From Streptomyces sp. ISL-12 (GTDB lineage Bacteria > Actinomycetota > Actinomycetes > Streptomycetales > Streptomycetaceae), in NCBI RefSeq assembly GCF_018614415.1, contig NZ_JAGGOO010000012.1, forward strand, positions 1 to 64,000: a DNA stretch of 64,000 nucleotides. Reading direction: 5' to 3'. This document shows positions 19,343 to 27,282 of the stretch, one piece after another. The notes below the pieces were generated by a model, which ran no database searches, was not told the DNA's origin, and saw only the letters and a program-made list of their open reading frames with translations. The position numbers and the translations under genes are program-made. The stretch's first letter is position 1; each line of letters begins with the position of its first letter.

Positions 19343-19368
19343 GGGGGTACGCCGGGCGGCGTACCCCC
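19343..19368 (+). terminator. Hairpin between the two dipeptidase genes
   Basis: Perfect 11-base arms GGGGGTACGCC and GGCGTACCCCC with a GGGC loop, 16 bases after the dipeptidase stop. It probably ends the purK-purE-dipeptidase transcript. Confidence 0.75.
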
Positions 19369-19447
19369 TGACGGCCCACCCACCAGGAAGCCTGTCACGC
19401 TCCGTGCGACGGTGTCGGTACTGCACGACGACCGTACGGAGCCCGCC

Positions 19448-20578
19448 ATGGCAGACCTCCAGGACGACCTGCACCCGAGCACCGAGGCCGGCGAGCTGGA
19501 CGACCTGCCCACGCCCTCCCCCGCCCGCGTCCCCGCACCGGAGCCCTGCCCACCCGCCTCGGACCCGGACGCCGCGCCGCTGGAGCGGGCGCACGCCGTA
19601 CTCGCCGCACACCCCGTCGCCGACGGGTACAGCGGACTGCCCTGGGCGCTCAAGCACCTGCCCTGGTACGACCTGGAACTCGGCGAGACCGCCGTCGGCA
19701 CCGACGTGCCCCGGCTGCGCGAGGGGCACGTCGGAGTGCTGTTCGCGTCCCTGCACCTGCCCGAGGCCCTCGCCGGCGACCGGGCCGTCGGCGCCACGCT
19801 GGAGCAGCTGGACCTGGTCAAGACGGTCGTCCGGGACCACCCCGAGGGGCTGCGCCTGGCCTACGACGCGGGCGAGGCCATCGACGCCCGCAACTGCGGC
19901 CGGGTCGCCGTGCTGCCCGGACCAGCCGGCGCCGCCGCCGTCGGCGACTCCCTCGGCATCCTGCGCTCGCTGTACCTGCTCGGCCTGCGCGTGCTCACGC
20001 TGACCGGGGCCACCTGGGCGAGCGAGGCCGGGCTGACCCGGTTCGGCGAGGAGGTCGTCCGCGAGATGAACCGGCTCGGGATGATCGTCGACCTCTCCGG
20101 TGCCTCCGCGCCGACGGTGCGCCGCACCTTCGCCGTCTCCAAGGCGCCCGCGCTGTGCACCCGCTCCGCCGCCCGCGCCCTGCGCCCGCACCCCGCCAAC
20201 CTCCCCGACGACCTGCTGGCCGAGCTGGGCGCGGCCGGGGGCCTGTGCATGGTGCCGCTGACCGCCGAGCAGACCGGCCCGACCGTCCGCGACGTCGCCG
20301 ATCACCTCGACCACGTCCGTGACGTCGCCGGCCCGCGGGGCGTCGGCCTGTCCGGTACGTACGACACCGGCACCGCCCATCCGCAGGAGCTGGGCGACCC
20401 CTCCTGCTACCCCCGGATCGTCGCCGAGCTGCTGCGGCGCGGCTGGGACGAGGCCGACGTGGCGCTGCTGACCTGGGGCAACGTCCAGCGGGTGCTGCGC
20501 GACGCGGCGTTCACCGCGCGGACGTTCCAGGTGCGCCGCCAGCCGTCCACGGCGACGATCACCGACCTGGACGGCTGA
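19448..20578 (+). CDS. Pseudo-dipeptidase: M19 paralogue lacking its metal ligands
   Basis: This 376-residue protein aligns along its whole length with the dipeptidase just upstream (shared [56 protein letters not shown]). Each expected zinc ligand is changed: DGHND is DGYSG, the Glu of GAEGGHS is lost, DLSHVA is DLSGAS, SHSSAR is TRSAAR, and GGDYDG is SGTYDT. The frame is intact with normal codon bias, so it is maintained. The ATG at 19448 (MADLQDD) has ACGGAG upstream. A proline-rich N-terminal extension of about 35 residues is absent from its neighbour. A binding or regulatory role is more likely than catalysis. Confidence 0.88.
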   Translation: MADLQDDLHPSTEAGELDDLPTPSPARVPAPEPCPPASDPDAAPLERAHAVLAAHPVADGYSGLPWALKHLPWYDLELGETAVGTDVPRLREGHVGVLFASLHLPEALAGDRAVGATLEQLDLVKTVVRDHPEGLRLAYDAGEAIDARNCGRVAVLPGPAGAAAVGDSLGILRSLYLLGLRVLTLTGATWASEAGLTRFGEEVVREMNRLGMIVDLSGASAPTVRRTFAVSKAPALCTRSAARALRPHPANLPDDLLAELGAAGGLCMVPLTAEQTGPTVRDVADHLDHVRDVAGPRGVGLSGTYDTGTAHPQELGDPSCYPRIVAELLRRGWDEADVALLTWGNVQRVLRDAAFTARTFQVRRQPSTATITDLDG

Positions 20579-20646
20579 CGGTCAACGGCCGACGGACAAC
20601 GGCCGACGGTCAACGGCCGACGGACAACCGCTGACGGTCAACGGCC
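20577..20646. repeat. Five tandem 14-bp units
   Basis: Units of GACGGTCAACGGCC and GACGGACAACGGCC alternate five times from the stop codon of the pseudo-dipeptidase to just before the stop of the convergent VOC gene. The alternation points to duplication of a 28-base dimer. Confidence 0.85.
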
Positions 20647-20659
20647 GACCGCGGCCGGC

Positions 20660-21052
20660 CTACGGGTGCTCGATCCGGCACAGGCAGAAGGGGTGCCCCG
20701 CCGGGTCGGCGTACACCACGAAGTCCTTCTTCTCCCGGTCCTCCGCGTCGAGCACCCGGGCCCCCAGCGCCAGCACCTTCTCGTGCGCGGCGTCCATCTC
20801 CTCCCACGTCGACCCGCCGTCGAAGTCGAGGTGGAACTGCTGGGCGTTGCGGTCGGCGCGCGGCCACTCCGGCGGGGTCAGGCCAGGCGCCCGCTGGAAG
20901 GCGATGCGGGGCCCGTCCGGTACCCGGAGCACCACCCAGTCGGGGTCGTCCTCCTCGGGCCTGCCGCCCACGATCTGCGCGTAGAAGCGGGCCAGCGCCC
21001 GCGGGTCGGGACAGTCGACGACGACGGAACGGAAACGTGCCACGGATGCCAT
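20660..21052 (-). CDS. VOC (glyoxalase/bleomycin-resistance fold) protein
   Basis: A 130-residue single-domain VOC protein beginning MASVARFRSVVVDCPDPRAL, with PDGPRIAFQRAPGLTPPEWP and the HLDFD strand. It ends VVYADPAGHPFCLCRI. ATG ends at 21052 with AGGAGG upstream. It lies 17 bases after an upstream paralogue (21070-21429) that shares the AGHPFCLC ending, so the pair is a tandem duplication in one leftward transcript. VOC proteins of this group have no assigned substrate. The metal ligands cannot be assigned reliably by eye. Confidence 0.85.
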   Translation of the reverse strand: MASVARFRSVVVDCPDPRALARFYAQIVGGRPEEDDPDWVVLRVPDGPRIAFQRAPGLTPPEWPRADRNAQQFHLDFDGGSTWEEMDAAHEKVLALGARVLDAEDREKKDFVVYADPAGHPFCLCRIEHP

Positions 21053-21069
21053 ACGGGCAACCTCCTCGG

Positions 21070-21429
21070 TCAGGCGGCGCAGAGACAGAACGGGTGCCCG
21101 GCCGGGTCCGCGTAGACCCGGAAGGACCGGGCGCGGTCCTCCGTGTCCAGCGGCTTCGCGCCCAGCGCCAGCACGGCCCGCTCGGCCGCGTCGAGGTCGG
21201 GCACGTCCAGGTCCAGGTGGAACTGCTGCGAGTGGTCGGGCGCGGGCCACCGCGGCGGTACGAACCCGGGGGCGGCCTGGAAGGCCAGCGCCTGCCCGCC
21301 CGGCAGCTTCAGGTCGACCCAGTCGCCCTGGTCCTCCACGGTCCCGCCGAGCACCTCGGCGTAGAAACCGGCCAGGGCGTGGGGATCGGGACAGTCCAGG
21401 ACGACGACGCTCAGTTCGGCGACAGCCAT
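21070..21429 (-). CDS. VOC-family protein, first of a tandem pair
   Basis: A 119-residue VOC-fold protein: SVVVLDCPDPHALAGFYAEV, then FQAAPGFVPPRWP, SQQFHLDLDVPDL and VYADPAGHPFCLC. The start has AGGAGGAAGTC upstream. It is the promoter-proximal gene of the pair and is divergent from the CGNR protein at 21539 across a region rich in GTAAC half-sites. The substrate is unknown, and detoxification or antibiotic binding is only a family-level possibility. Confidence 0.86.
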   Translation of the reverse strand: MAVAELSVVVLDCPDPHALAGFYAEVLGGTVEDQGDWVDLKLPGGQALAFQAAPGFVPPRWPAPDHSQQFHLDLDVPDLDAAERAVLALGAKPLDTEDRARSFRVYADPAGHPFCLCAA

Positions 21430-21468
21430 GACTTCCTCCTTGAAGTCCGGTGAAGTCCGGTCCGGTGG

Positions 21469-21530
21469 TTACCGGTAAAGGGAGAGTAGCCAGTAACGGG
21501 TTACTCCATGCATCCTCATGGGCGGTAACG
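21469..21530. promoter_or_regulatory. Cluster of GTAAC half-sites between the VOC pair and the CGNR gene
   Basis: A perfect palindrome TTACCGGTAA (21469-21478) is followed by AGTAACGGGTTACT (21492-21505, six-base arms with a GG centre). A further CGGTAAC (21523-21529) overlaps a TAACGT -10 box (21526-21531). The spacing between the two palindrome centres is about 25 bases. This looks like the operator of a regulator acting on both divergent promoters, with the CGNR protein the obvious candidate. Confidence 0.55.
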
Positions 21531-21538
21531 TCGCAGGC

Positions 21539-22045
21539 ATGAGTGAGAGAGCGCCCGCGCCGGGGGGCCTCGCGCTGGTCGAGTCCCTGGTCAACACCCT
21601 GGACGTGGAGACGGGCGCCGACTCGCTCGGCACGCCCGAGGGCCGGGCGCGGTTCGGCCTCACGGAGGACGAGGTGCCGGCGGCCGTCGAACTGCGGGAG
21701 TCGCTGCGGGCCGTCCTGCTCGCCCACGCCGGCCATCCGCCGCACCGCACGGTGACGCCGCTGGGCGAGCTGCTGGCCGAGGGCCCCCTGCTGGTGACGG
21801 TCGACGCCGCCGACGGCTCCGCCGCGCTCGCCCCGGCCCGGCCGGGGTCCCTGACCGCCCGGATCGCCGCCGCCGTCGCCGAGGCGCTGGTCGCGGGGAC
21901 CTGGACGCGGCTGAAGGCGTGCGAGGCGGCCGACTGTCTCTGGGCGTACTACGACCGCAGCCCGGCCGGGCGCGGACGCTGGTGCTCGATGCGGGTGTGC
22001 GGGGCGCGCGCCAAGATGCGGAGGTACCGCGCGAAGGGCGCGTGA
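21539..22045 (+). CDS. ABATE / CGNR zinc-finger protein
   Basis: A 168-residue protein with an N-terminal ABATE domain (LALVESLVNTLDVE) and a C-terminal CGNR-type zinc finger, LKACEAADCLWAYYDRSPAG then WCSMRVCGARAKMRRYR. The four cysteines of the finger are present; the name-giving CGNR motif reads CGAR. Such proteins are presumed stress- or metabolite-responsive transcriptional regulators. ATG 21539 has no ribosome site and sits seven bases after a TAACGT box, so it is probably leaderless. An ATG at 21518 is in frame but would lie upstream of that box. Confidence 0.87.
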   Translation: MSERAPAPGGLALVESLVNTLDVETGADSLGTPEGRARFGLTEDEVPAAVELRESLRAVLLAHAGHPPHRTVTPLGELLAEGPLLVTVDAADGSAALAPARPGSLTARIAAAVAEALVAGTWTRLKACEAADCLWAYYDRSPAGRGRWCSMRVCGARAKMRRYRAKGA

Positions 22046-22111
22046 GCGCGGCGCGAAGGGTGGTGCGAGGGACGCGTGTCGCGACTGCCGAGTGGCTGCC
22101 GCGCCGAGCGC

Positions 22112-23455
22112 CTACGCCGTCGGCCGGCCCATCGCCCGGTACGTCCACCCGGCCCGGCGCCACGCCTCCGGGTCCAGGGCGTTGCGCCCGTCCAGGATCA
22201 CCCGGGCGCCCGCGACCTCGCCGAGCGCCTCCGCGTCCAGCTCGCGGAACTCCCGCCACTCCGTCAGGTGCAGCACGACGTCCGCGCCGCGCACCGCCTC
22301 CGTCGCCGACTCGGCGTACCCGAGGGTCGGGAACAGCCGCCGGGCGTTGGCCATGCCCTTGGGGTCGTACACCGTGACCTGGCCGCCCTGGAGGTGGATC
22401 TGCCCGGCGACGTTGAGCGCGGGGGAGTCCCGTACGTCGTCGGAGTCGGGCTTGAAGGTGGCGCCGAGAACCGCGACCCGCTTGCCGAGGAACGGGCCGC
22501 CGCCCAGCGCCTCCCGGGTCAGCTCGACCATCCGGCCGCGCTGGCGCATGTTGATGGAGTCGATCTCGCGCAGGAAGGTCAGCGCCTGGTCGGCGCCCAG
22601 CTCACCGGCGCGGGCCATGAACGCCCGGATGTCCTTGGGCAGGCACCCGCCGCCGAAGCCGATCCCGGCCCGCAGGAACTTCTTGCCGATCCGGTCGTCG
22701 TACCCGATCGCCTCGGCCAGCTTGGCGACGTCCCCGTCGGCGGCCTCGCACACCTCGGCCATCGCGTTGATGAAGGAGATCTTGGTGGCGAGGAAGGAGT
22801 TGGCGGAGGTCTTCACCAGCTCGGCGGTCGGGAAGTCGGTGACGACGAACGGCGACCCTTCACCGACCGGCGTCGCGTACACCTCCCGCAGCAGCTTCTC
22901 CGCCCGCTCGCTGCGCACGCCGACCACGATCCGGTCCGGGTGCAGCGTGTCCTGGACGGCGAAGCCCTCGCGCAGGAACTCCGGGTTCCAGGCCAGCTCG
23001 GCGTCGCCGCCCGCCGGGGCGTGCTCGACGAGGTAGGCGGCCAGCCGGTCGGCCGACCCGACCGGCACCGTCGACTTGCCGACGACCAGGGCGGAGCCGC
23101 GCAGGTGCGGGGCGAGCGAGGCCAGCGCCGACTCGACGTAGCTCATGTCGCAGGCGTACTCGCCGTGCTTCTGCGGCGTGTTCACGCACAGGAAGTGCAC
23201 GTCGCCGAAGGCCGCGACCTCTTCGAAGTCGGTGGTGAAGCGCAGCCGCCCGCTGGACCCCTCGATCCCGGCGACATGCTTGCGCAGCAACTCTTCGAGT
23301 CCCGGCTCGTACATCGGGACCTCGCCGCGCCGCAGCATCTCGATCTTCTCCGGCACCACGTCCAGGCCCAGCACCTCGAAGCCCAGCTCCGCCATGGCCG
23401 CCGCGTGGGTCGCGCCGAGATAGCCGGTGCCGATCACGGTGATCTTGAGGGCCAT
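22112..23455 (-). CDS. UDP-glucose/GDP-mannose 6-dehydrogenase family
   Basis: A 447-residue NAD-dependent sugar-nucleotide dehydrogenase, probably UDP-glucose to UDP-glucuronate. The Rossmann start is ITVIGTGYLGATHAAAMAELG. The active-site loop GFGGGCLPKDIRAF carries Cys271. The conserved NPEFLREGFAVQD and the C-terminal ATFKPDSDDVRDSPA are present. The ribosome site GGAG lies eight bases before ATG. UDP-glucose and GDP-mannose specificity cannot be separated by eye. The product would feed an envelope polysaccharide, in keeping with the LCP cluster nearby. It is divergent from the acyl-CoA dehydrogenase. Confidence 0.92.
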   Translation of the reverse strand: MALKITVIGTGYLGATHAAAMAELGFEVLGLDVVPEKIEMLRRGEVPMYEPGLEELLRKHVAGIEGSSGRLRFTTDFEEVAAFGDVHFLCVNTPQKHGEYACDMSYVESALASLAPHLRGSALVVGKSTVPVGSADRLAAYLVEHAPAGGDAELAWNPEFLREGFAVQDTLHPDRIVVGVRSERAEKLLREVYATPVGEGSPFVVTDFPTAELVKTSANSFLATKISFINAMAEVCEAADGDVAKLAEAIGYDDRIGKKFLRAGIGFGGGCLPKDIRAFMARAGELGADQALTFLREIDSINMRQRGRMVELTREALGGGPFLGKRVAVLGATFKPDSDDVRDSPALNVAGQIHLQGGQVTVYDPKGMANARRLFPTLGYAESATEAVRGADVVLHLTEWREFRELDAEALGEVAGARVILDGRNALDPEAWRRAGWTYRAMGRPTA

Positions 23456-23593
23456 GGATGCTCCAGAGACGTACGGCGGGTGCGGGAGTGAGCATAACCG
23501 GGGGCATGGCGCCGCCCCTGGACGGGCAGCCTGCGGCTGTCGTCAAGCTCACCTACCCACGGCCGTCGACGCGGTTCTAAAATCTGGGTTACT

Positions 23594-23605
23594 TAACAGT
23601 AGTTA
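23594..23605. promoter_or_regulatory. AT-rich element TAACAGTAGTTA upstream of the acyl-CoA dehydrogenase
   Basis: A TAAC/GTTA inverted repeat with a four-base spacer lies in the most AT-rich stretch (23575-23607) between two divergent genes, 37 bases before the TTG start at 23642. It could be an operator or overlap the promoter. No clear -35/-10 pair stands out. Confidence 0.3.
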
Positions 23606-23641
23606 GCGTCGTCATCACTTCGTCCTGGAGCGTGAGAGACC

Positions 23642-24799
23642 TTGGCCGGATCGGCTGACTTCGACCTGTACCGCCCGTCCGAGGAGCACGACATGCTCCG
23701 CGACGCCGTCCGCGCGCTGGCCGAGGCGAAGATCGCGCCGCACGCCGCCGCGGTGGACGAGGAGGCCCGCTTCCCGCGCGAGGCGCTGGCCGCCCTGACC
23801 GCGAACGACCTGCACGCGGTGCACGTCCCCGAGTCCTACGGCGGCGCGGGCGCCGACGCCCTCGCCACGGTGATCGTCATCGAGGAGGTGGCCCGCGTCT
23901 GCGCGAGCTCGTCCCTCATCCCGGCGGTGAACAAGCTCGGCTCCCTCCCGGTGATCCTCTCCGGCTCGGAGGAGCTGAAGAAGAAGTACCTGGGGCCGCT
24001 CGCCAAGGGCGACGCGATGTTCTCGTACTGCCTCTCCGAGCCGGACGCGGGCTCGGACGCGGCCGGCATGAAGACGAAGGCGGTCCGCGACGGGGACTTC
24101 TACGTCCTCGACGGCGTGAAGCGGTGGATCACCAACGCCGGCGAGTCCGAGTACTACACGGTCATGGCGGTCACCGACCCGGTCAAGCGGTCCAAGGGCA
24201 TCTCCGCCTTCGTCGTGGAGAAGTCGGACGAAGGCGTCTCCTTCGGCGCCCCGGAGAAGAAGCTCGGCATCAAGGGCTCGCCCACCCGCGAGGTCTACCT
24301 CGACAACGTCCGCATCCCCGCCGACCGCATGATCGGCGAGGAGGGCACCGGCTTCGCCACGGCGATGAAGACCCTGGACCACACCCGCATCACCATCGCC
24401 GCCCAGGCCCTCGGCATCGCCCAGGGCGCCCTTGACTACGCCAAGGGCTACGTGCGGGAGCGCAAGCAGTTCGGCAAGCCGGTCGCCGACTTCCAGGGCA
24501 TCCAGTTCATGCTCGCCGACATGGCCATGAAGATCGAGGCCGCCCGCCAGCTCACGTACGCCGCGGCGGCCAAGTCCGAGCGCGGCGACGCCGACCTCAC
24601 CTTCCAGGGCGCGGCGGCCAAGTGCTTCGCCTCGGACGTGGCGATGGAGGTCACCACGGACGCGGTGCAGTTGCTGGGCGGGTACGGCTACACCCGCGAC
24701 TACCCGGTGGAGCGCATGATGCGCGATGCGAAGATCACGCAGATCTACGAGGGCACGAACCAGGTCCAGCGGATCGTGATGGCCCGGAACCTTCCGTAG
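23642..24799 (+). CDS. Acyl-CoA dehydrogenase (FadE25-like)
   Basis: A 385-residue FAD enzyme that introduces the alpha-beta double bond in acyl-CoAs. Motifs: FSYCLSEPDAGSDAAGMKT (FAD/substrate site), VKRWITNAG, the FAD-binding QLLGGYGYTRDYPVERMMRD and the catalytic glutamate in QIYEGTNQVQR. The start is TTG, 12 bases after a GGAG, with no better start nearby. Substrate chain length is not readable. In Mycobacterium, fadE25 sits beside purE/purK, so this gene seems part of the same old block, separated here by about 5 kb of inserted genes. Confidence 0.94.
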   Translation: MAGSADFDLYRPSEEHDMLRDAVRALAEAKIAPHAAAVDEEARFPREALAALTANDLHAVHVPESYGGAGADALATVIVIEEVARVCASSSLIPAVNKLGSLPVILSGSEELKKKYLGPLAKGDAMFSYCLSEPDAGSDAAGMKTKAVRDGDFYVLDGVKRWITNAGESEYYTVMAVTDPVKRSKGISAFVVEKSDEGVSFGAPEKKLGIKGSPTREVYLDNVRIPADRMIGEEGTGFATAMKTLDHTRITIAAQALGIAQGALDYAKGYVRERKQFGKPVADFQGIQFMLADMAMKIEAARQLTYAAAAKSERGDADLTFQGAAAKCFASDVAMEVTTDAVQLLGGYGYTRDYPVERMMRDAKITQIYEGTNQVQRIVMARNLP

Positions 24800-24850
24800 G
24801 AACCTGCCGTAGCGGGCGCCCGGGGGCGGCCGGCGACCGCGCGGTCCCGG

Positions 24851-25795
24851 TCAGCCGAAGGCCGCGGCCACGGACTCCCCGAGCTGGTCGAGGACGTCCC
24901 GGGAGAGCTTCACCGGCCCGGTGAACGACAGGAACCCGTGGACGGCGCCCGGGACCGGAAGGTGGCGGACCGCCACGCCCGCCTCCGCCAGGGCGCGGGC
25001 GTAGCGGTCGCCCTGGTCGCGCAGCGGGTCGTGTCCGGCGGTGACGACGACGGCGGGCGGGAGTCCGGTCAGGTCGTCCGCGCGCAGCGGTGAGACGCGG
25101 GGGTCGGCGCCCTGGTCGGGGGTGCTGAGGTAGACGCCCCAGAACCACTCCAGGTAGGAGCGGGAGAGGACCGGTCCGGCCATGTGCTCGTACATCGACG
25201 GGCTGTCGTCGAACCGGTCGACCGCCGGATAGGCGAGCACCTGGAGCGCGATGCGCGGCCCGCCCCGGCGCCGGGCCTCCTGGGCGAGGACCGCGGCCAG
25301 GTTGCCGCCCGCGCTCTCGCCGAACACGGCGATCCGCCCGCCGTCGCCCCCGAACTCCGCGGCGTGGTCCGCGACCCAGGTCAGCGCGGCGTAGGCGTCC
25401 TCGACGGCGGCCGGGAAGCGGTGTTCGGGGGCCAGCCGGTAGTCGACGGAGACCACGATCGTGCCGGAGCGGGCGGCCAGGGTGCGGGCCATCTGGTCCT
25501 GGGTGTCGAGGTCGCCGAAGACCCAGCCCCCGCCGTGGAGGAAGACGGTCACGGGCAGCGGACCGGACCGCCGCGGCCCGGCGCCGGCGGGCCGGTAGAG
25601 GCGTACGGGGATGTCCCGGCCGTCGGCGGGGACGGCGGTGTCCGCCACGTCCGCGACCGGCACGGGATCGCCGGCGAGGGCGGCGAAGGCGGCTCCGGCG
25701 GCACGGTTCTCCGCGACCGTCAGGGTCTCCGGGGCCGGTCCGGCGTGCTCGGCGGTCTGCTGGAGCAGGGTCTTGATCTGGGGGTCGAGCGACAT
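24851..25795 (-). CDS. HSL-family alpha/beta hydrolase (esterase/lipase)
   Basis: A 314-residue carboxylesterase of the hormone-sensitive lipase group. The oxyanion-hole HGGGWVFGDL, the nucleophile elbow FGESAGGNLA, the acid GHDPLRDQ and the catalytic histidine in GAVHGFLSF are all in place. There is no signal peptide. ATG 25795 has GAGGTG upstream; a GTG four codons earlier is in frame but less likely. It is divergent from a TetR gene with a two-part palindromic operator between them, and is therefore probably repressed by that regulator. The natural ester substrate is unknown. Confidence 0.92.
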   Translation of the reverse strand: MSLDPQIKTLLQQTAEHAGPAPETLTVAENRAAGAAFAALAGDPVPVADVADTAVPADGRDIPVRLYRPAGAGPRRSGPLPVTVFLHGGGWVFGDLDTQDQMARTLAARSGTIVVSVDYRLAPEHRFPAAVEDAYAALTWVADHAAEFGGDGGRIAVFGESAGGNLAAVLAQEARRRGGPRIALQVLAYPAVDRFDDSPSMYEHMAGPVLSRSYLEWFWGVYLSTPDQGADPRVSPLRADDLTGLPPAVVVTAGHDPLRDQGDRYARALAEAGVAVRHLPVPGAVHGFLSFTGPVKLSRDVLDQLGESVAAAFG

Positions 25796-25845
25796 GGCGC
25801 ACCTCACTGGAGCCGCGGGAGAACCGCACGGGCTGGAATGACTTC

Positions 25846-25884
25846 TCCAATCTCTCGACCGGGAGATTGGAATGTCAATTCCAA
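25846..25884. promoter_or_regulatory. Overlapping palindromic operators for the TetR regulator
   Basis: Two perfect inverted repeats share a half-site. TCCAATCTC (25846-25854) and GAGATTGGA (25863-25871) form one with an eight-base spacer. TTGGAAT (25867-25873) and ATTCCAA (25878-25884) form the second with a four-base spacer. A further TGGAAT lies at 25834. The cluster sits between the esterase and TetR starts and overlaps the TetR -35, as expected for an autoregulated repressor of both genes. Confidence 0.75.
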
Positions 25885-25896
25885 CTTCGGTAGGGT
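25867..25896 (+). promoter_or_regulatory. tetR promoter embedded in the operator
   Basis: TTGGAA (25867-25872), an 18-base spacer and TAGGGT (25891-25896), six bases before ATG 25903. The -35 lies inside the second palindrome, so bound repressor would block it. The distance to ATG implies a leaderless or nearly leaderless transcript. Confidence 0.5.
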
Positions 25897-25902
25897 GGGC
25901 TC

Positions 25903-26538
25903 ATGAACACGCCAGTGCGGGCCGACCGCCCGGAACGGCCCCGGCTCACCAAGGCCGGCCGCAGGACCCGGGACCGCATCGTCGAGACGGCCGCGGAACT
26001 GATGCACCAGCGGGGTGTGGGCGGCACGAGCATCCCGGACATCCAGTCCGCCGCCGGGGTCAGCGCGTCGCAGATCTACCACTACTTCGGCGACAAACAG
26101 GGCCTGGTCCTCGCCGTCATCGACCACCAGACCGACGCCAGGCTCGCCCAGCAGCGCCCCCTGCTCGACCATCTGGACAGCATCGAGGCGCTGCGGGAGT
26201 GGTGCGACCGGGCCGGGGACCGGCAGGACGCCGCCGGGTGCGAGGGCGGCTGCGAGATCGGCTCGCTCGCCGGTGAACTGGCCGACACCGATCCGGCGGC
26301 GCGCACCGGACTGGCCGCCGCCTTCGACCGGTGGGAGAGCCCCATCAGATCGGGGCTGGAGCGCATGAAGGCGCGGGGCGAACTGAACGAGCACGCGGAC
26401 CCGGCGGTACTCGCCACCGCCCTGCTGGCCGCCATCCAGGGCGGCATGCTGCTGTCCCAGGTCCGCCGGTCGAGCACCGCCTACCGGCAGGCCGTGACGA
26501 CGGTGATCGACCACATCGAGAGCTACGTCGTCCGGTAG
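25903..26538 (+). CDS. TetR-family transcriptional regulator
   Basis: A 211-residue repressor. The N-terminal helix-turn-helix (about residues 22-68) contains SIPDIQSAAGVSASQIYHYF, after a basic stretch TKAGRRTRDRIVETAAELM. The remainder is the helical ligand and dimer domain, carrying an unusual CEGGCEIGSLAGEL segment found in one TetR subgroup (a pair of cysteines near residues 109 and 113). It is divergent from the esterase, with clear operators between. The esterase substrate or product is a plausible inducer, by inference from the arrangement. Confidence 0.93.
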   Translation: MNTPVRADRPERPRLTKAGRRTRDRIVETAAELMHQRGVGGTSIPDIQSAAGVSASQIYHYFGDKQGLVLAVIDHQTDARLAQQRPLLDHLDSIEALREWCDRAGDRQDAAGCEGGCEIGSLAGELADTDPAARTGLAAAFDRWESPIRSGLERMKARGELNEHADPAVLATALLAAIQGGMLLSQVRRSSTAYRQAVTTVIDHIESYVVR

Positions 26539-26597
26539 CCCTCCGTACGCGTAGCCCTCCGTACGCCGGAGTACGCGTAGCCCCCCGTACGCCGGAC
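26535..26597. repeat. Short tandem repeats based on GTAGCCCTCCGTACGC
   Basis: Three units start with GTAGCC at 26535, 26551 and 26577, of 16, 26 and about 21 bases. They include the stop codons of both convergent genes. CGTAC and GTACG pairs within them could form a weak hairpin acting as a shared terminator. Confidence 0.65.
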
Positions 26598-27163
26598 TAG
26601 TCCGCGAACCCCTCCGCCGCCCTCCGCTCCCGCAGCTCCATGATCGCGCGGCGGCGGGCCAGGCGGTGGGTGCGGCGGATCTGGGCCTCCTGGTGGCGCC
26701 GCTTGTCGCGCTCGGTCTCCGGGATCACCGGCGGCACCGCGCGCGGCTTGCCGTCGGCGTCCACCGCGGCGAAGACCAGGTAGGCGGAGCCGACCTGGGT
26801 GGGCGGGGCGGACTCGTTCCAGCGCTCGGCCAGGACCCGCACCCCGACCTCCATCGAGGTCCGGCCGGTCCAGTTGACCTGGGCCTTCACATGGACGAGG
26901 TCGCCGACGCGGACCGGTTCGAGGAACGCCATCTCGTCCATCGACGCGGTGACGGCGGGGCCGCCCGAGTGGCGCCCGGCGACGGCGCCCGCCGCGTCGT
27001 CCACCAGCTTCATGATCACGCCGCCGTGCACCGTGCCCAGCAGATTGGTGTCGTTGTGGGTCATGATGTGGCTCAGGGTGGTGCGGGAGGCCGAGGTCGG
27101 CTTGCCCGGGATCTCCGGCGTCGCCGGCCGCTCGGCCGAGGCCTGGGGTGCCTGGTCTGTCAT
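26597..27163 (-). CDS. Hotdog-fold acyl-CoA thioesterase
   Basis: A 188-residue thioesterase of the BFIT/YciA group that hydrolyses acyl-CoAs to free acid and CoA. The hotdog motif is MTHNDTNLLGTVHGGVIMKLVDDAAGA, here split by the conserved Asn-Asp-Thr-Asn. MDEMAFLEPVRVGDLV and SMEVGVRV follow. The C-terminal 45 residues are arginine-rich and helical (DKRRHQEAQIRRTHRLARRR). ATG 27163 has GGAGG four bases upstream. It is divergent from the first LCP gene and convergent with tetR, with no evident link to either. Confidence 0.9.
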   Translation of the reverse strand: MTDQAPQASAERPATPEIPGKPTSASRTTLSHIMTHNDTNLLGTVHGGVIMKLVDDAAGAVAGRHSGGPAVTASMDEMAFLEPVRVGDLVHVKAQVNWTGRTSMEVGVRVLAERWNESAPPTQVGSAYLVFAAVDADGKPRAVPPVIPETERDKRRHQEAQIRRTHRLARRRAIMELRERRAAEGFAD

Positions 27164-27282
27164 GACCTCCACCCTAAGCCGAGCCGACATGGGTGTGATT
27201 TGTGTCAGCTTCGCAACAGCGCGGCCCTGATTTTCCGACGACCCTTGTATGGGGCACAGCAGGGGCCTGCACACTGGTCCGC

